The position numbers and the translations under genes were made by a program. DNA of 22,631 nucleotides from a virus: positions 1 to 22,631 of the IMG/VR virus record IMGVR_UViG_3300034198_023315. The stretch is one strand, 5' to 3'. The notes beneath the pieces are model-generated. The model worked only from the letters and a program-made list of their open reading frames with translations, did not search any database and was not told the DNA's origin. Positions 1 to 6,779 of the stretch are shown here, one piece after another; the first letter of the stretch is position 1, and every line of letters begins with the position of its first letter.

Positions 1-1
1 T

Positions 2-670
2 AGCGTTAGAGTATCTGGTGACATATATATCTCTGGAAATAAAGTTTTAACTGGAACTAATCTAGCTTTAACTGGAAGCACTCTTGATAACAAAATAAAT
101 AGCTTAAGTGGTTTATTTACAGGATTTACTGGAACTTTAGATGCTACATTTGCAAGTGATGCTCAATTATATACTACTGGTAGCACTTTAGACAACAAGA
201 TAAATTCACTCAGCGGAAATTTAACAGCAAATTACGCCACAATAACAAATCTCGCAAGTACTGGCTCAACTTTAAATACAAAGATGGATAATCTTAGTGG
301 AGTTTCAGTATTAACATTTGGCAATCAAACTATCTCTGGTATTAAGACTTTTGCTTCTCGCCCAACAGTAAATGGTACTGGAGTTTTATTGAGTGGCGAA
401 GGAATAGCTTCACTAATAACAATTCAAGACGAAGGATCTTCTCAAGGCTCTGCTTCTACGTTAAATTTTGTTGGAGCTGGAGTATCTGCTTCTGTTGGTG
501 GATTAATAGCTACAATTACTATAAATGGTGGTGCTGGAATATCTCTTGTATCTCCTCCACCTACCCCAAATAGCGCTGGAACATCTGGTCAAATTGCATT
601 AGATCAAAATTACTCATATTTTTGTATATCTGATAATAATTGGCGTAGATCAGCAATTGGTTCTTGGTGA
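2..670 (+). CDS. Tail fibre protein, C-terminal part (5' end outside window)
   Basis: The reading frame is open from the first bases of the window to the TGA at 668-670, so the start lies upstream; the first internal ATG at 284 is not a credible start because the same repeat pattern continues before it. The visible 222 residues are rich in Ser, Thr, Gly and Asn. Three copies of a 14-residue repeat of the form TGSTLDNKINSLSG come first, then a segment with NQTISGIKTF and VNGTGVLLSGE, which resembles shaft motifs common in phage fibres. A Gly-rich beta segment follows, then a Pro-rich hinge (SPPPTP) and a C-terminal module ending in YFCISDNNWRRSAIGSW, which resembles a terminal module seen in many aquatic-phage structural proteins. 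The role is probably adsorption as a trimeric fibre. The fibre class is well supported; its place on the virion is not known. Confidence 0.75.
   Translation, partial: SVRVSGDIYISGNKVLTGTNLALTGSTLDNKINSLSGLFTGFTGTLDATFASDAQLYTTGSTLDNKINSLSGNLTANYATITNLASTGSTLNTKMDNLSGVSVLTFGNQTISGIKTFASRPTVNGTGVLLSGEGIASLITIQDEGSSQGSASTLNFVGAGVSASVGGLIATITINGGAGISLVSPPPTPNSAGTSGQIALDQNYSYFCISDNNWRRSAIGSW
71..112 (+). repeat. Fibre shaft repeat, copy 1
   Basis: This copy encodes TGSTLDNKINSLSG in frame. It is the first of three copies in the fibre gene. Confidence 0.8.
176..217 (+). repeat. Fibre shaft repeat, copy 2
   Basis: This copy encodes the same 14 residues as copy 1 but uses different synonymous codons, for example GAC for GAT and CTC for TTA. 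The protein repeat is therefore kept while the DNA has diverged. It starts 105 bases (35 codons) after copy 1. Confidence 0.8.
260..301 (+). repeat. Fibre shaft repeat, copy 3 (diverged)
   Basis: This copy encodes TGSTLNTKMDNLSG and starts 84 bases (28 codons) after copy 2. Spacing is therefore 35 and then 28 residues, both multiples of 7, which fits a heptad-like coiled-coil shaft (inference). Confidence 0.7.
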
Positions 671-697
671 TATTATTTATAAATAAAATATAACATA

Positions 698-706
698 TAG
701 TGTAAT
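698..706 (+). promoter_or_regulatory. GTGTAAT motif upstream of the head-tail gene cluster
   Basis: The sequence TAGTGTAAT lies in the 43-base gap between the fibre gene and the next gene. Only 7 bases separate GTGTAAT from the ATG at 714, and no Shine-Dalgarno sequence is visible there. It is one of five identical heptamers found in plus-strand gaps and is proposed as a late promoter element. A T4-late-like TATAAATA at 678-685 is also present, but such strings are expected by chance at this base composition. Confidence 0.45.
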
Positions 707-713
707 TTATTAT

Positions 714-1226
714 ATGATTATAAATACAGTAACATCTATTGCTCAAGAAATATACGAAGAATTGGGTGAACCTAGTGATCTTAGTATTGCAGCTATAGCC
801 GCTTGGGTAAGAAGAAATATTGGTGGACTTGGTAATTTAATAAATAGACAATTCGAAGTTAATAGTGCTACTTTGGAGATTAATCCCAATCTTGGTGACG
901 CTGAAAAATATATATTTAAAAAAATGTATTCTGTATATTTTTTCGACCTTAGAATCAAAAGTACAGGGAGTCTAGCCTCAACAGACTTTATTACAATTAA
1001 AGATGATATTGGTAGCGTTCAAAAAGCTAATAAAAATGAAATCTTAAAAAGTTACATATCAGTTAGAAAACAAGAATATGATGAGTTGCAAGATTTTGTT
1101 AATAAATATGAACTTAATGAAGTTACTCCTTTACAAGTTGCTGGAGATGATACTATTCCAGGAGTTTATGATCCAGTTGGAAGGAATGCCTTTCGCAATA
1201 TAAGAACAATTTGGTACTCAGCATAA
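714..1226 (+). CDS. Putative head-tail adaptor protein
   Basis: This 170-residue protein starts with an amphipathic helical segment (SIAQEIYEELGEPSDLSIAAI, then a WVRRN stretch) and is followed by more predicted helices with many charged residues. That pattern is typical of head-tail connector or adaptor proteins that dock under the portal. It is the first of four plus-strand genes separated by 0 to 4 bases, leading to the tail tube gene, which is the normal place for adaptor, stopper, completion and terminator proteins. The ATG at 714 is the first start after the GTGTAAT motif and has no clear ribosome binding site. The role rests on position and general character, not on a signature motif. 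Confidence 0.5.
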   Translation: MIINTVTSIAQEIYEELGEPSDLSIAAIAAWVRRNIGGLGNLINRQFEVNSATLEINPNLGDAEKYIFKKMYSVYFFDLRIKSTGSLASTDFITIKDDIGSVQKANKNEILKSYISVRKQEYDELQDFVNKYELNEVTPLQVAGDDTIPGVYDPVGRNAFRNIRTIWYSA

Positions 1227-1230
1227 CACT

Positions 1231-1671
1231 ATGAGCTTTATAAACTCAACAGCTGCGGCAGAATTTTCGCAAGATTATGATAATTTTTTTACTTATTTTT
1301 CCAGACCTTTTATCGTTCATAAAGACCCAGTAAGAATTGTAGAACAAGTTCAAAGTGCGCCATTATATGGTTATGGACAATCTTCAGATGCAGTGAATTT
1401 TACCTATATTCCTGTAACTGGAATTTTTAATGGAAGAATTTATTATAATAATTCTAACGATACAGATGTTGTTAATAGTGACTTAAAATTAGTTTTTGTA
1501 AAAGGAGATGTTACATTAAAAGTTAAACAGGATGCAAGAGATTTTATTGCAAACGGAAGAACTATAAAACTTGAATTTGATGGAAAAACTTGGAATGTTA
1601 TCACAGAAGATATTGTTAAAAAATATTTAAATAATACATATTATGTATATGGATTGGAGCAAACAAAATAA
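1231..1671 (+). CDS. Putative head-closure (stopper) protein
   Basis: This 146-residue, mostly beta-strand protein carries a YFSRPFIVHKDP segment near residues 22-33 and a C-terminal part with RTIKLEFDGKTWNVITED. Small beta-barrel stoppers of the SPP1 gp16 type occur at this position, immediately after the adaptor gene. It begins 4 bases after the upstream stop codon and ends one base before the next start, so it is almost certainly co-translated with its neighbours. No decisive motif is visible. It could instead be another neck component. Confidence 0.45.
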   Translation: MSFINSTAAAEFSQDYDNFFTYFSRPFIVHKDPVRIVEQVQSAPLYGYGQSSDAVNFTYIPVTGIFNGRIYYNNSNDTDVVNSDLKLVFVKGDVTLKVKQDARDFIANGRTIKLEFDGKTWNVITEDIVKKYLNNTYYVYGLEQTK

Positions 1672-1672
1672 T

Positions 1673-2263
1673 ATGGCTGCTAAGATTAATTTTAAACAAT
1701 TAAAAGAAGAAGTAGCAGCTTCATATGAGGCAAATTTAAAAAAAGAAGCAGTTATTTTTGCTCAAGAAATTTTAAAAGAAAATCTAGATCAATATATAAA
1801 TGAAATACAAGATCACCCCGTATCCAAAGAATTAAATAGTGGTCCAGATGGAGAAAATATTAGTAATACTTTAAATGGAAAAGAAAATCTTTTTGCATTT
1901 ATTGGATTTGATAGTCAAGATGAACCAGTTAATGATCTTACTAACTTAATCAAACAAAATACATTTTTAGATAAAAAATCAATTTTTGATAGAAAAACTT
2001 TTCAATTAAAATTTAATGTATTTACTCCTTCTTTAGATGAAATAAAATCTCAAACACCTCTTCCATTTGAACGAGGAAGAAGCTGGGTAAAGGGTGTCGA
2101 AGATGGTATTTCTGGATTTGGATATTATGTTTATGGCTTGGTATTTCCATCTAGTAGATCTGGAAGAGGAATTCAATCTAAAAATAAAGTTAGAGTTGCT
2201 GCGTATAGACCAGTAAGATATATGACAGAGCTTTATACGAAATTTATAAAGAATTTAAAATAA
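1673..2263 (+). CDS. Putative tail completion or neck protein
   Basis: The chosen start is the ATG at 1673, giving MAAKINFKQL and 196 residues. An in-frame ATG at 1643 lies inside the preceding gene and would add ten residues of poor character. The N-terminal half is helical and Lys/Glu-rich (residues 1-50). The C-terminal half contains SRSGRGIQSKNKVR and a PVRYM segment, a basic Gly/Ser/Arg stretch similar in style to HK97 gp10-type tail completion proteins. It sits between the putative stopper and the putative tail terminator, which fits a tail completion role. The family assignment is tentative. Confidence 0.45.
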   Translation: MAAKINFKQLKEEVAASYEANLKKEAVIFAQEILKENLDQYINEIQDHPVSKELNSGPDGENISNTLNGKENLFAFIGFDSQDEPVNDLTNLIKQNTFLDKKSIFDRKTFQLKFNVFTPSLDEIKSQTPLPFERGRSWVKGVEDGISGFGYYVYGLVFPSSRSGRGIQSKNKVRVAAYRPVRYMTELYTKFIKNLK

Positions 2264-2264
2264 A

Positions 2265-3134
2265 ATGACACCACAATTTGATAATATTTTAATGACTAGC
2301 ATGCTACTTTGGTTAGATAACAAAGTGTCAACTAATGGACAAGCTTATACAAATTTTCAGAGCGTATTTTATCCCCTTACTAATATGTTCTATGGATACT
2401 ATACATACGGTGCTCCATTAAAGCAAATGGTTATAGACTCTTCTATAAGTGGTGCAAATATCATAAGTGGAGTTTATGTTAATGGAGTTTTTACAATTCC
2501 TGGACAAAATAATTTAAGTGGAATTAATGCTTCTGAGGGTCAATTATATTTTAGTCAACCCATAAGTAATCCTACTACAGCTTTAAGTGGTAATTATGCT
2601 GTTAAAGATTTTAACATGTATTTGACTAGTAAAACTGAAGAAAATTTATTATTTGAAACACAATATCAAATTAATCCTAAAACATATCAAAATCCTACTG
2701 GATTACCAGTTGGTTCAGAGACCTATCCTGTTATATATTTAAAATATCAAGGTGGTAAAAATAAGCCCTTAGCTTTTGGTGGATTTGATCAAACAATTAG
2801 TAATGTTAGAGCAATCATATTATCTGATAGCGTATTTAGTCTAGACGCTGTAACAAGTATAATGAGAGATACTGCTCGCGAGATAATACCATTAATATAT
2901 GCAAATGAAATGCCATTTAATTCATTAGGCTCAGTTAATACCTCAAATAATATTTTTAATTATATTAATTATACAGCAAATAAAGCTAATACTGATGATT
3001 ATCTGTATATTAATGAAGTCAATGTTAGTAAAACTGATACAAGGATAGTTAGCGCTACCAATAGCTTAAATAGAAATGTATATTCTGCTTTTGTTGATTT
3101 TGAGGTATCAAAAAATAGATACCCAAGGCAATAA
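2265..3134 (+). CDS. Putative tail terminator or neck structural protein
   Basis: This 289-residue protein begins one base after the previous stop. The central part is Gly/Ser/Asn-rich (SGANIISGVYVNGVF, then a segment with PISNPTTALSG), and the C-terminal part ends in a beta stretch, SAFVDFEVSKNRYP. It is the last gene of the connector cluster and lies just before the tail tube gene, where tail terminator proteins (lambda gpU, SPP1 gp17) are encoded. It is about twice the length of those proteins, so it may carry an extra domain or be a different neck component. I do not recognise the family. Confidence 0.4.
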   Translation: MTPQFDNILMTSMLLWLDNKVSTNGQAYTNFQSVFYPLTNMFYGYYTYGAPLKQMVIDSSISGANIISGVYVNGVFTIPGQNNLSGINASEGQLYFSQPISNPTTALSGNYAVKDFNMYLTSKTEENLLFETQYQINPKTYQNPTGLPVGSETYPVIYLKYQGGKNKPLAFGGFDQTISNVRAIILSDSVFSLDAVTSIMRDTAREIIPLIYANEMPFNSLGSVNTSNNIFNYINYTANKANTDDYLYINEVNVSKTDTRIVSATNSLNRNVYSAFVDFEVSKNRYPRQ

Positions 3135-3162
3135 AAAAAATAGAAAATAAATAAAAAAAATG

Positions 3163-3169
3163 GTGTAAT
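3163..3169 (+). promoter_or_regulatory. GTGTAAT motif upstream of the tail tube gene
   Basis: GTGTAAT lies 31 bases upstream of the tail tube ATG, after an A-rich stretch (3135-3160). A good Shine-Dalgarno-like GGAGA at 3180-3184 follows, 9 bases before the start codon. A promoter here would let the abundant tube protein be transcribed separately from the connector genes. Confidence 0.45.
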
Positions 3170-3193
3170 AACTGTAAATGGAGAAATACTAAT

Positions 3194-4342
3194 ATGGCAA
3201 GAAATCGTATAATTTATCAATCAGAAGCAGTTTACGCTGGACCCTCACCAGCAACAGGTTACCACTACGGAACATTCACACCTGGAATCGGTGGAAACAG
3301 TAATGTACCAGATCAAAATCGTAATCTAGTTCAACAGCTACAAAGAATTCAAACAGCTAATTATAGCTTTACAGTAGATCGCACAGATGTTAATCAATTC
3401 GGACAATTAGCAGCTATTGATCGTGTAATTTTAACAAATCCAACAGTTTCATTAGATTTTAGTTATATTAATTCAAATCTTTCCAATGAAAATGACCTAG
3501 GATTCACAATTGCTTCTGGAAGTAGTGATTCGACTGTTTCTGCTATTTCTGGATTCTTAAATAAAACTTCAGACGAAAGAAATTATTTTATTCGTACGAC
3601 TCCAGAAGGTACGGATGCAGTAGGATTCACAGATGGTTCTTCTGCAAATAACGGAGTCATTGGAATCGGTAATGCATTCTTAACGTCCTACTCAACAGAA
3701 GGTTCTGTTGGTAATTTCCCAACAACAACTATAAATGTTGAAGGTTTGAATATGAATTTCCAAAACGGAATTAGTGGAAATTTTGTTCCAGCAGTTAATC
3801 CTGAAAATGGATCAGCTTTAACAAATTATTACCAATTAGCTCAAGCTGTTCAAAATGTTGGAATTGGAAGTGGAAGCGCAATTAGTGCTCTACGCCCAGG
3901 AGATATTACATTATCATTAAGTAATACATTAGCTAGCGGAGTTGATGTAAACACAATGAATATTCAAAGTTATACATTAAGCTTTGATCTAGGTCGTACA
4001 CCAATTCAAAGACTAGGAAATAAATTCGCATTCACAAGAGAAATTGACTTCCCATTAACAGTAACATTAAGCGTTGATGCTCAAGTCACAACAATGAATG
4101 CAGGAAATTTAGCAAATCTTGTAGTCGATGATTCTGCCACTTATAATCCATCAATCACAATCAAGAGTCCTTCCGACTCTAATCTTACTATGGCAAAATA
4201 CATCCTTAAGGGTGCAAAATTAGATAGTCAAGAGTATAGCTCTGATATTGGTAGCAATAAATCTGTTAGTCTTACATTCAGCGCTCAAGTTGGTGGCCCA
4301 CAAGACACTGCAAATGGATTATTTATCAACGGACAATTCTAA
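3194..4342 (+). CDS. Major tail tube protein (two tube-like domains)
   Basis: This 382-residue protein has two related segments. One spans residues about 50-95 plus 160-190 (VDRTDVNQFG, SLDFSYINS, FLTSYS...FPTTTINVEG). The other spans residues about 256-300 plus 336-366 (NIQSYTLSFDLGR, REIDFPLTVTLSVDA, SVSLTFSAQV). The duplicated beta-rich layout, the position before the chaperone and tape measure genes, and the strong signals around it (GGAGA site, terminator) mark it as the tube subunit that polymerises into the tail. Codon use is distinct: 13 of 19 Phe codons are TTC, against 2 of 19 in the related gene at 21040, as expected for a highly expressed gene. No homology search was possible; the assignment rests on position, expression signals and the internal duplication. 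Confidence 0.75.
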   Translation: MARNRIIYQSEAVYAGPSPATGYHYGTFTPGIGGNSNVPDQNRNLVQQLQRIQTANYSFTVDRTDVNQFGQLAAIDRVILTNPTVSLDFSYINSNLSNENDLGFTIASGSSDSTVSAISGFLNKTSDERNYFIRTTPEGTDAVGFTDGSSANNGVIGIGNAFLTSYSTEGSVGNFPTTTINVEGLNMNFQNGISGNFVPAVNPENGSALTNYYQLAQAVQNVGIGSGSAISALRPGDITLSLSNTLASGVDVNTMNIQSYTLSFDLGRTPIQRLGNKFAFTREIDFPLTVTLSVDAQVTTMNAGNLANLVVDDSATYNPSITIKSPSDSNLTMAKYILKGAKLDSQEYSSDIGSNKSVSLTFSAQVGGPQDTANGLFINGQF

Positions 4343-4366
4343 TAAATAATACATAAATTAAGTTAT

Positions 4367-4402
4367 AAAATAACCCTCACGTTCTCGTGGGGGTTATTTT
4401 TT
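4367..4402 (+). terminator. Rho-independent terminator after the tail tube gene
   Basis: A 13-bp stem pairs 4369-4381 (AATAACCCTCACG) with 4386-4398 (CGTGGGGGTTATT), with one G-U pair and a TTCT loop at 4382-4385. It is followed by a run of T residues to 4402. This is the only strong intrinsic terminator I see in the window. It separates the tube transcript from the chaperone genes. Confidence 0.92.
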
Positions 4403-4409
4403 GTGTAAT
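4403..4409 (+). promoter_or_regulatory. GTGTAAT motif fused to the terminator T-tract
   Basis: GTGTAAT starts on the base after the terminator T-run and lies 44 bases upstream of the ATG at 4447. A purine-rich leader follows, with an AAAGG site at 4433-4437. The arrangement suggests that transcription ends and restarts at one point. Confidence 0.45.
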
Positions 4410-4446
4410 TCAAGTTAAGGTAAGGGTTAGATAAAGGTAAAAGATT

Positions 4447-4671
4447 ATGGAAAACGATCCTATAAAAGACATGACTCTTTTTCAGATAAAGAGAAAAATT
4501 ACAAGTATATATAAGAACTTCTTTTTTATTCTTGAAGATTTAGGTGATTCTGGTTATAATATAAATGATGAAACTTATCAAAAAATACGCAAAAGAATCC
4601 TTGATAATGCTAATGATGCAGTACGAGAGATAGAAGAAAATTTCAGTAAAATCAATATAACGCTCAAATGA
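4447..4671 (+). CDS. Small helical protein upstream of the tape measure gene
   Basis: This 74-residue, charged, mostly helical protein has no motif I recognise. The start is supported by AAAGG at 4433-4437, nine bases upstream. Its stop overlaps the next start in an ATGA tetranucleotide (4668-4671), so the two are translationally coupled. Genes between the tube and tape measure genes usually encode tail assembly chaperones, and its small size and charge are compatible with that role. This is inference from position only. Confidence 0.6.
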   Translation: MENDPIKDMTLFQIKRKITSIYKNFFFILEDLGDSGYNINDETYQKIRKRILDNANDAVREIEENFSKINITLK

Positions 4672-4943
4672 AAACCAAGAAATTAAATTATAATTTTCCT
4701 ATAGATGAGATAATTGAAGGAAATCTTTCTGTACAAAGTATACAAAAAAGCTTAAAAGATAACTTTGGAATTTTAAAACCAAGTTTAACCACCTTTAAGA
4801 ATCCCAATTTTATTAAAAATTATCAAAACTGGGATGATAACAAAAAACATCAATTTATTAAAACAATTGGTGGAGTAGTTTACTATGGTAAAATTAAAAA
4901 TTATTTACAAGATTTAGTTAATAATAATGGAGAAAAAATATGA
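4668..4943 (+). CDS. Small basic protein of unknown function in the chaperone region
   Basis: This 91-residue protein is Lys- and Asn-rich, with a short PIDEIIEGNLSVQSIQKSL segment near the N-terminus and a helical C-terminus. It overlaps both the gene before it and the gene after it by ATGA (4668-4671 and 4940-4943), so all three are probably translated as a coupled set. I do not recognise a family. A role in tape measure folding or tail initiation is plausible from position only. Confidence 0.6.
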   Translation: MKTKKLNYNFPIDEIIEGNLSVQSIQKSLKDNFGILKPSLTTFKNPNFIKNYQNWDDNKKHQFIKTIGGVVYYGKIKNYLQDLVNNNGEKI

Positions 4944-5695
4944 AAACAATGTTTGAATTCGATATCTATCAAGAAAAGGAAATTGAAAAAGTAGATGTTT
5001 CTACTAATGAAAAAGGCGAAGAAGTAAAAGTTACTTCCAAGGTTAAAACGACCGTTCCAGTTAAGTTAGCTATCAAAAAACCAACAAGAAGTTTATTTGA
5101 TGAAGCAGAGTTATTTTATGGTGTTAGACTTTCAGAAGGTATTAAAGCTGGACTATTAACTCGCGCTTTATTAGCTAAAAGATTTAATAATGATGGCGGA
5201 GTTCTAAGTGATGAAGAGCAAAAAGAGTATAATGATCTATATTTGGAATTCTTTAATTTACAAACTGAATTTCAAAGATTGTCTATTAAGGAAGAAGCTA
5301 TTAGAACAGAAGAAGAGAAAAAGCAAATTCAAAATGTTATTGAAAAAATGAACATTTCAAGAGAAAGACTTCAAAGATATGAAATGGCTCAAGCTAATCT
5401 TTTTGAACAAACCGCAGAGAATAGAGCGAGAAATAAGACTATTATGTGGTGGGTTCTTCAACTTAGTCTTATTCAAGGCGATGATAAAAAATTCAAAGAA
5501 TTATTCCAAGATGGAAATTATGAAGATAAGCTTAAAAGATATGATGAAATTGAAGAATCTGAATCTGGAGTAGAAAAAATTGCTATACAAAAACTTCTTT
5601 ATTTGATTAGTTTTTGGTATATTGGTAGGGCTGCTTCTCAAGAAGAATTTGAAAAACTTCTTAATAATTTACAAAGTAGCGAAACAAAAGAATAA
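4940..5695 (+). CDS. Putative tail assembly chaperone-region protein
   Basis: This 251-residue protein has an N-terminal beta segment (residues 1-45), a conserved-looking motif (KKPTRSLFDEAELFYGVRLS, about 48-67, then AGLLTRALLAKRF) and a long charged coiled-coil-like stretch (about 90-160). The C-terminal helix contains WYIGRAASQEEFEKL. It is translationally coupled to the gene before it. Its position before the tape measure gene suggests a tail assembly chaperone. The next gene is in the same frame but is separated by three in-frame stops (5693, 5702, 5705). I saw no slippery heptamer at the junction, so a lambda G/GT-type frameshift fusion is not supported here. Confidence 0.55.
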   Translation: MKTMFEFDIYQEKEIEKVDVSTNEKGEEVKVTSKVKTTVPVKLAIKKPTRSLFDEAELFYGVRLSEGIKAGLLTRALLAKRFNNDGGVLSDEEQKEYNDLYLEFFNLQTEFQRLSIKEEAIRTEEEKKQIQNVIEKMNISRERLQRYEMAQANLFEQTAENRARNKTIMWWVLQLSLIQGDDKKFKELFQDGNYEDKLKRYDEIEESESGVEKIAIQKLLYLISFWYIGRAASQEEFEKLLNNLQSSETKE

Positions 5696-5707
5696 AAAGG
5701 ATAATGA

Positions 5708-6718
5708 TTGCAAACTTTAGACAAAAACAAATTACGGCTTTTGTTTATTGATATATTAAAGGGTTATTCTTTATCTTATTATAAGAGCAATAAATTATAC
5801 TTCAAGCATAATACTAGTTTTGATTCGGGTGAAATAGATTATTTAAAGCAAGAGTTTATAGAGAAAGCCAAAAGAAATGGTCTTCCAACAGAAGATCAAA
5901 AAGAAGAGTACTTGATTTTAGAAGGTATTTGGTCTAAAGAAAATAACGAAAAAATTAAAAAATTAAAATCTGACATATCTACTCTTAGGCAAACTAAATC
6001 TAAATTATTTAAAAGTGATGATATAAATGAGTTTAATAGACAAATTGACCAAAAAAAATTAGAGTTAATAACTTTAGCTGTAGAAAGAAAAGATCTTCTA
6101 GGTTTTACTGTGGAAGATTACGCTAATAAAAAAATTAATGAATATTATATGTTTAACTCATTATTCAGAGATAAAGATTTAAAAGATAGATATTTCTCTG
6201 AACAAGAATTTGATGAATTAGAGAATAAAGAAATATCAGAAGTACTAGAAATTTATAATAATATAAATAAAAATTTTATAGAAAATAATCTCAAGAAAAT
6301 AGCTCTTTCAGCATATTATCTAAGTTTATTTAACCTTTGTGATGAAAATGCTTATAATTTATACGGAAAACCAATTATATATTTAACGTTTTATCAAATG
6401 GAGGTATTTGGATATGCTAGATATTTCAAAAATGCATTGTCTGAAGCTAAACATAAACCTAGTGATGAATATTATGAAGATCCAGATAAATTAATTGAAT
6501 GGCTTGAAAGTAGTAAGAACGTAGAAGAAGTTCTTAGTAAAAATGAAAATAATCAAAAGAAAACAGAAGGCGCAATTGCTACTTCTATAGTAGGTGCCAA
6601 AAAAGAAGATTTAGCTAAGATAGGTAAAGACGAAAATGGTATCAGTTTACATAAAGAAGCTCAGAAAAAAGGTGGAACTTTAAGCATGGAAGATTTAATG
6701 AAAATGCATGGAGCTTAG
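5708..6718 (+). CDS. Putative second tail assembly chaperone-region protein (TTG start)
   Basis: The best start is TTG at 5708, giving 336 residues. AAGGA at 5697-5701 sits six bases upstream, whereas the nearby ATG at 5704 is in another frame and stops after 15 codons. No in-frame ATG occurs near the 5' end. The protein is strongly charged and helical, with a coiled-coil-like section at about residues 75-125, a helical core (about 170-245), and a Lys-rich tail ending in GGTLSMEDLMKMHGA. It lies directly before the tape measure gene, where chaperones that coat the tape measure protein are expected. I do not recognise a specific family. Confidence 0.6.
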   Translation: MQTLDKNKLRLLFIDILKGYSLSYYKSNKLYFKHNTSFDSGEIDYLKQEFIEKAKRNGLPTEDQKEEYLILEGIWSKENNEKIKKLKSDISTLRQTKSKLFKSDDINEFNRQIDQKKLELITLAVERKDLLGFTVEDYANKKINEYYMFNSLFRDKDLKDRYFSEQEFDELENKEISEVLEIYNNINKNFIENNLKKIALSAYYLSLFNLCDENAYNLYGKPIIYLTFYQMEVFGYARYFKNALSEAKHKPSDEYYEDPDKLIEWLESSKNVEEVLSKNENNQKKTEGAIATSIVGAKKEDLAKIGKDENGISLHKEAQKKGGTLSMEDLMKMHGA

Positions 6719-6749
6719 TAGCAAATCCTATCATAATTAATAATATTTC

Positions 6750-6756
6750 GTGTAAT
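6750..6756 (+). promoter_or_regulatory. GTGTAAT motif upstream of the tape measure gene
   Basis: GTGTAAT lies in the 61-base gap, 30 bases before the tape measure ATG. Its last bases overlap the left arm of the small hairpin described in the next entry. Confidence 0.45.
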
Positions 6757-6774
6757 TCCTTATAGTAAAGGAAT
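6755..6774 (+). promoter_or_regulatory. Hairpin covering the tape measure ribosome binding site
   Basis: ATTCCTT (6755-6761) and AAGGAAT (6768-6774) form a perfect 7-bp inverted repeat with a 6-base loop. The right arm contains AAGGA (6768-6772), the only well-spaced Shine-Dalgarno sequence for the ATG at 6780. Pairing would hide the site. The stem has only two G-C pairs, so any effect is probably modest. If the transcript starts downstream of 6755, the hairpin would not form in full. Confidence 0.4.
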
Positions 6775-6779
6775 AAGGC

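Noticed and set aside
678-685. TATAAATA, identical to the T4 late promoter core.
   Set aside because: Eight-base AT strings are expected several times in a window this AT-rich, and the GTGTAAT motif is placed more consistently.
3178-3192. A four-codon upstream reading frame (ATG GAG AAA TAC TAA) ending one base before the tail tube start.
   Set aside because: It coincides with the Shine-Dalgarno sequence GGAGA and has no ribosome binding site of its own; chance is the likelier explanation.
3423-3429. GTGTAAT inside the tail tube gene.
   Set aside because: It encodes part of an ordinary Arg-Val-Ile stretch and no gene starts shortly downstream; taken as chance.
5379-5573. A 64-codon plus-strand frame within the gene at 4940-5695.
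   Set aside because: It is an out-of-frame overlap within a well-supported coding region and has no start signal; I also found no slippery site that would make it a frameshift extension.
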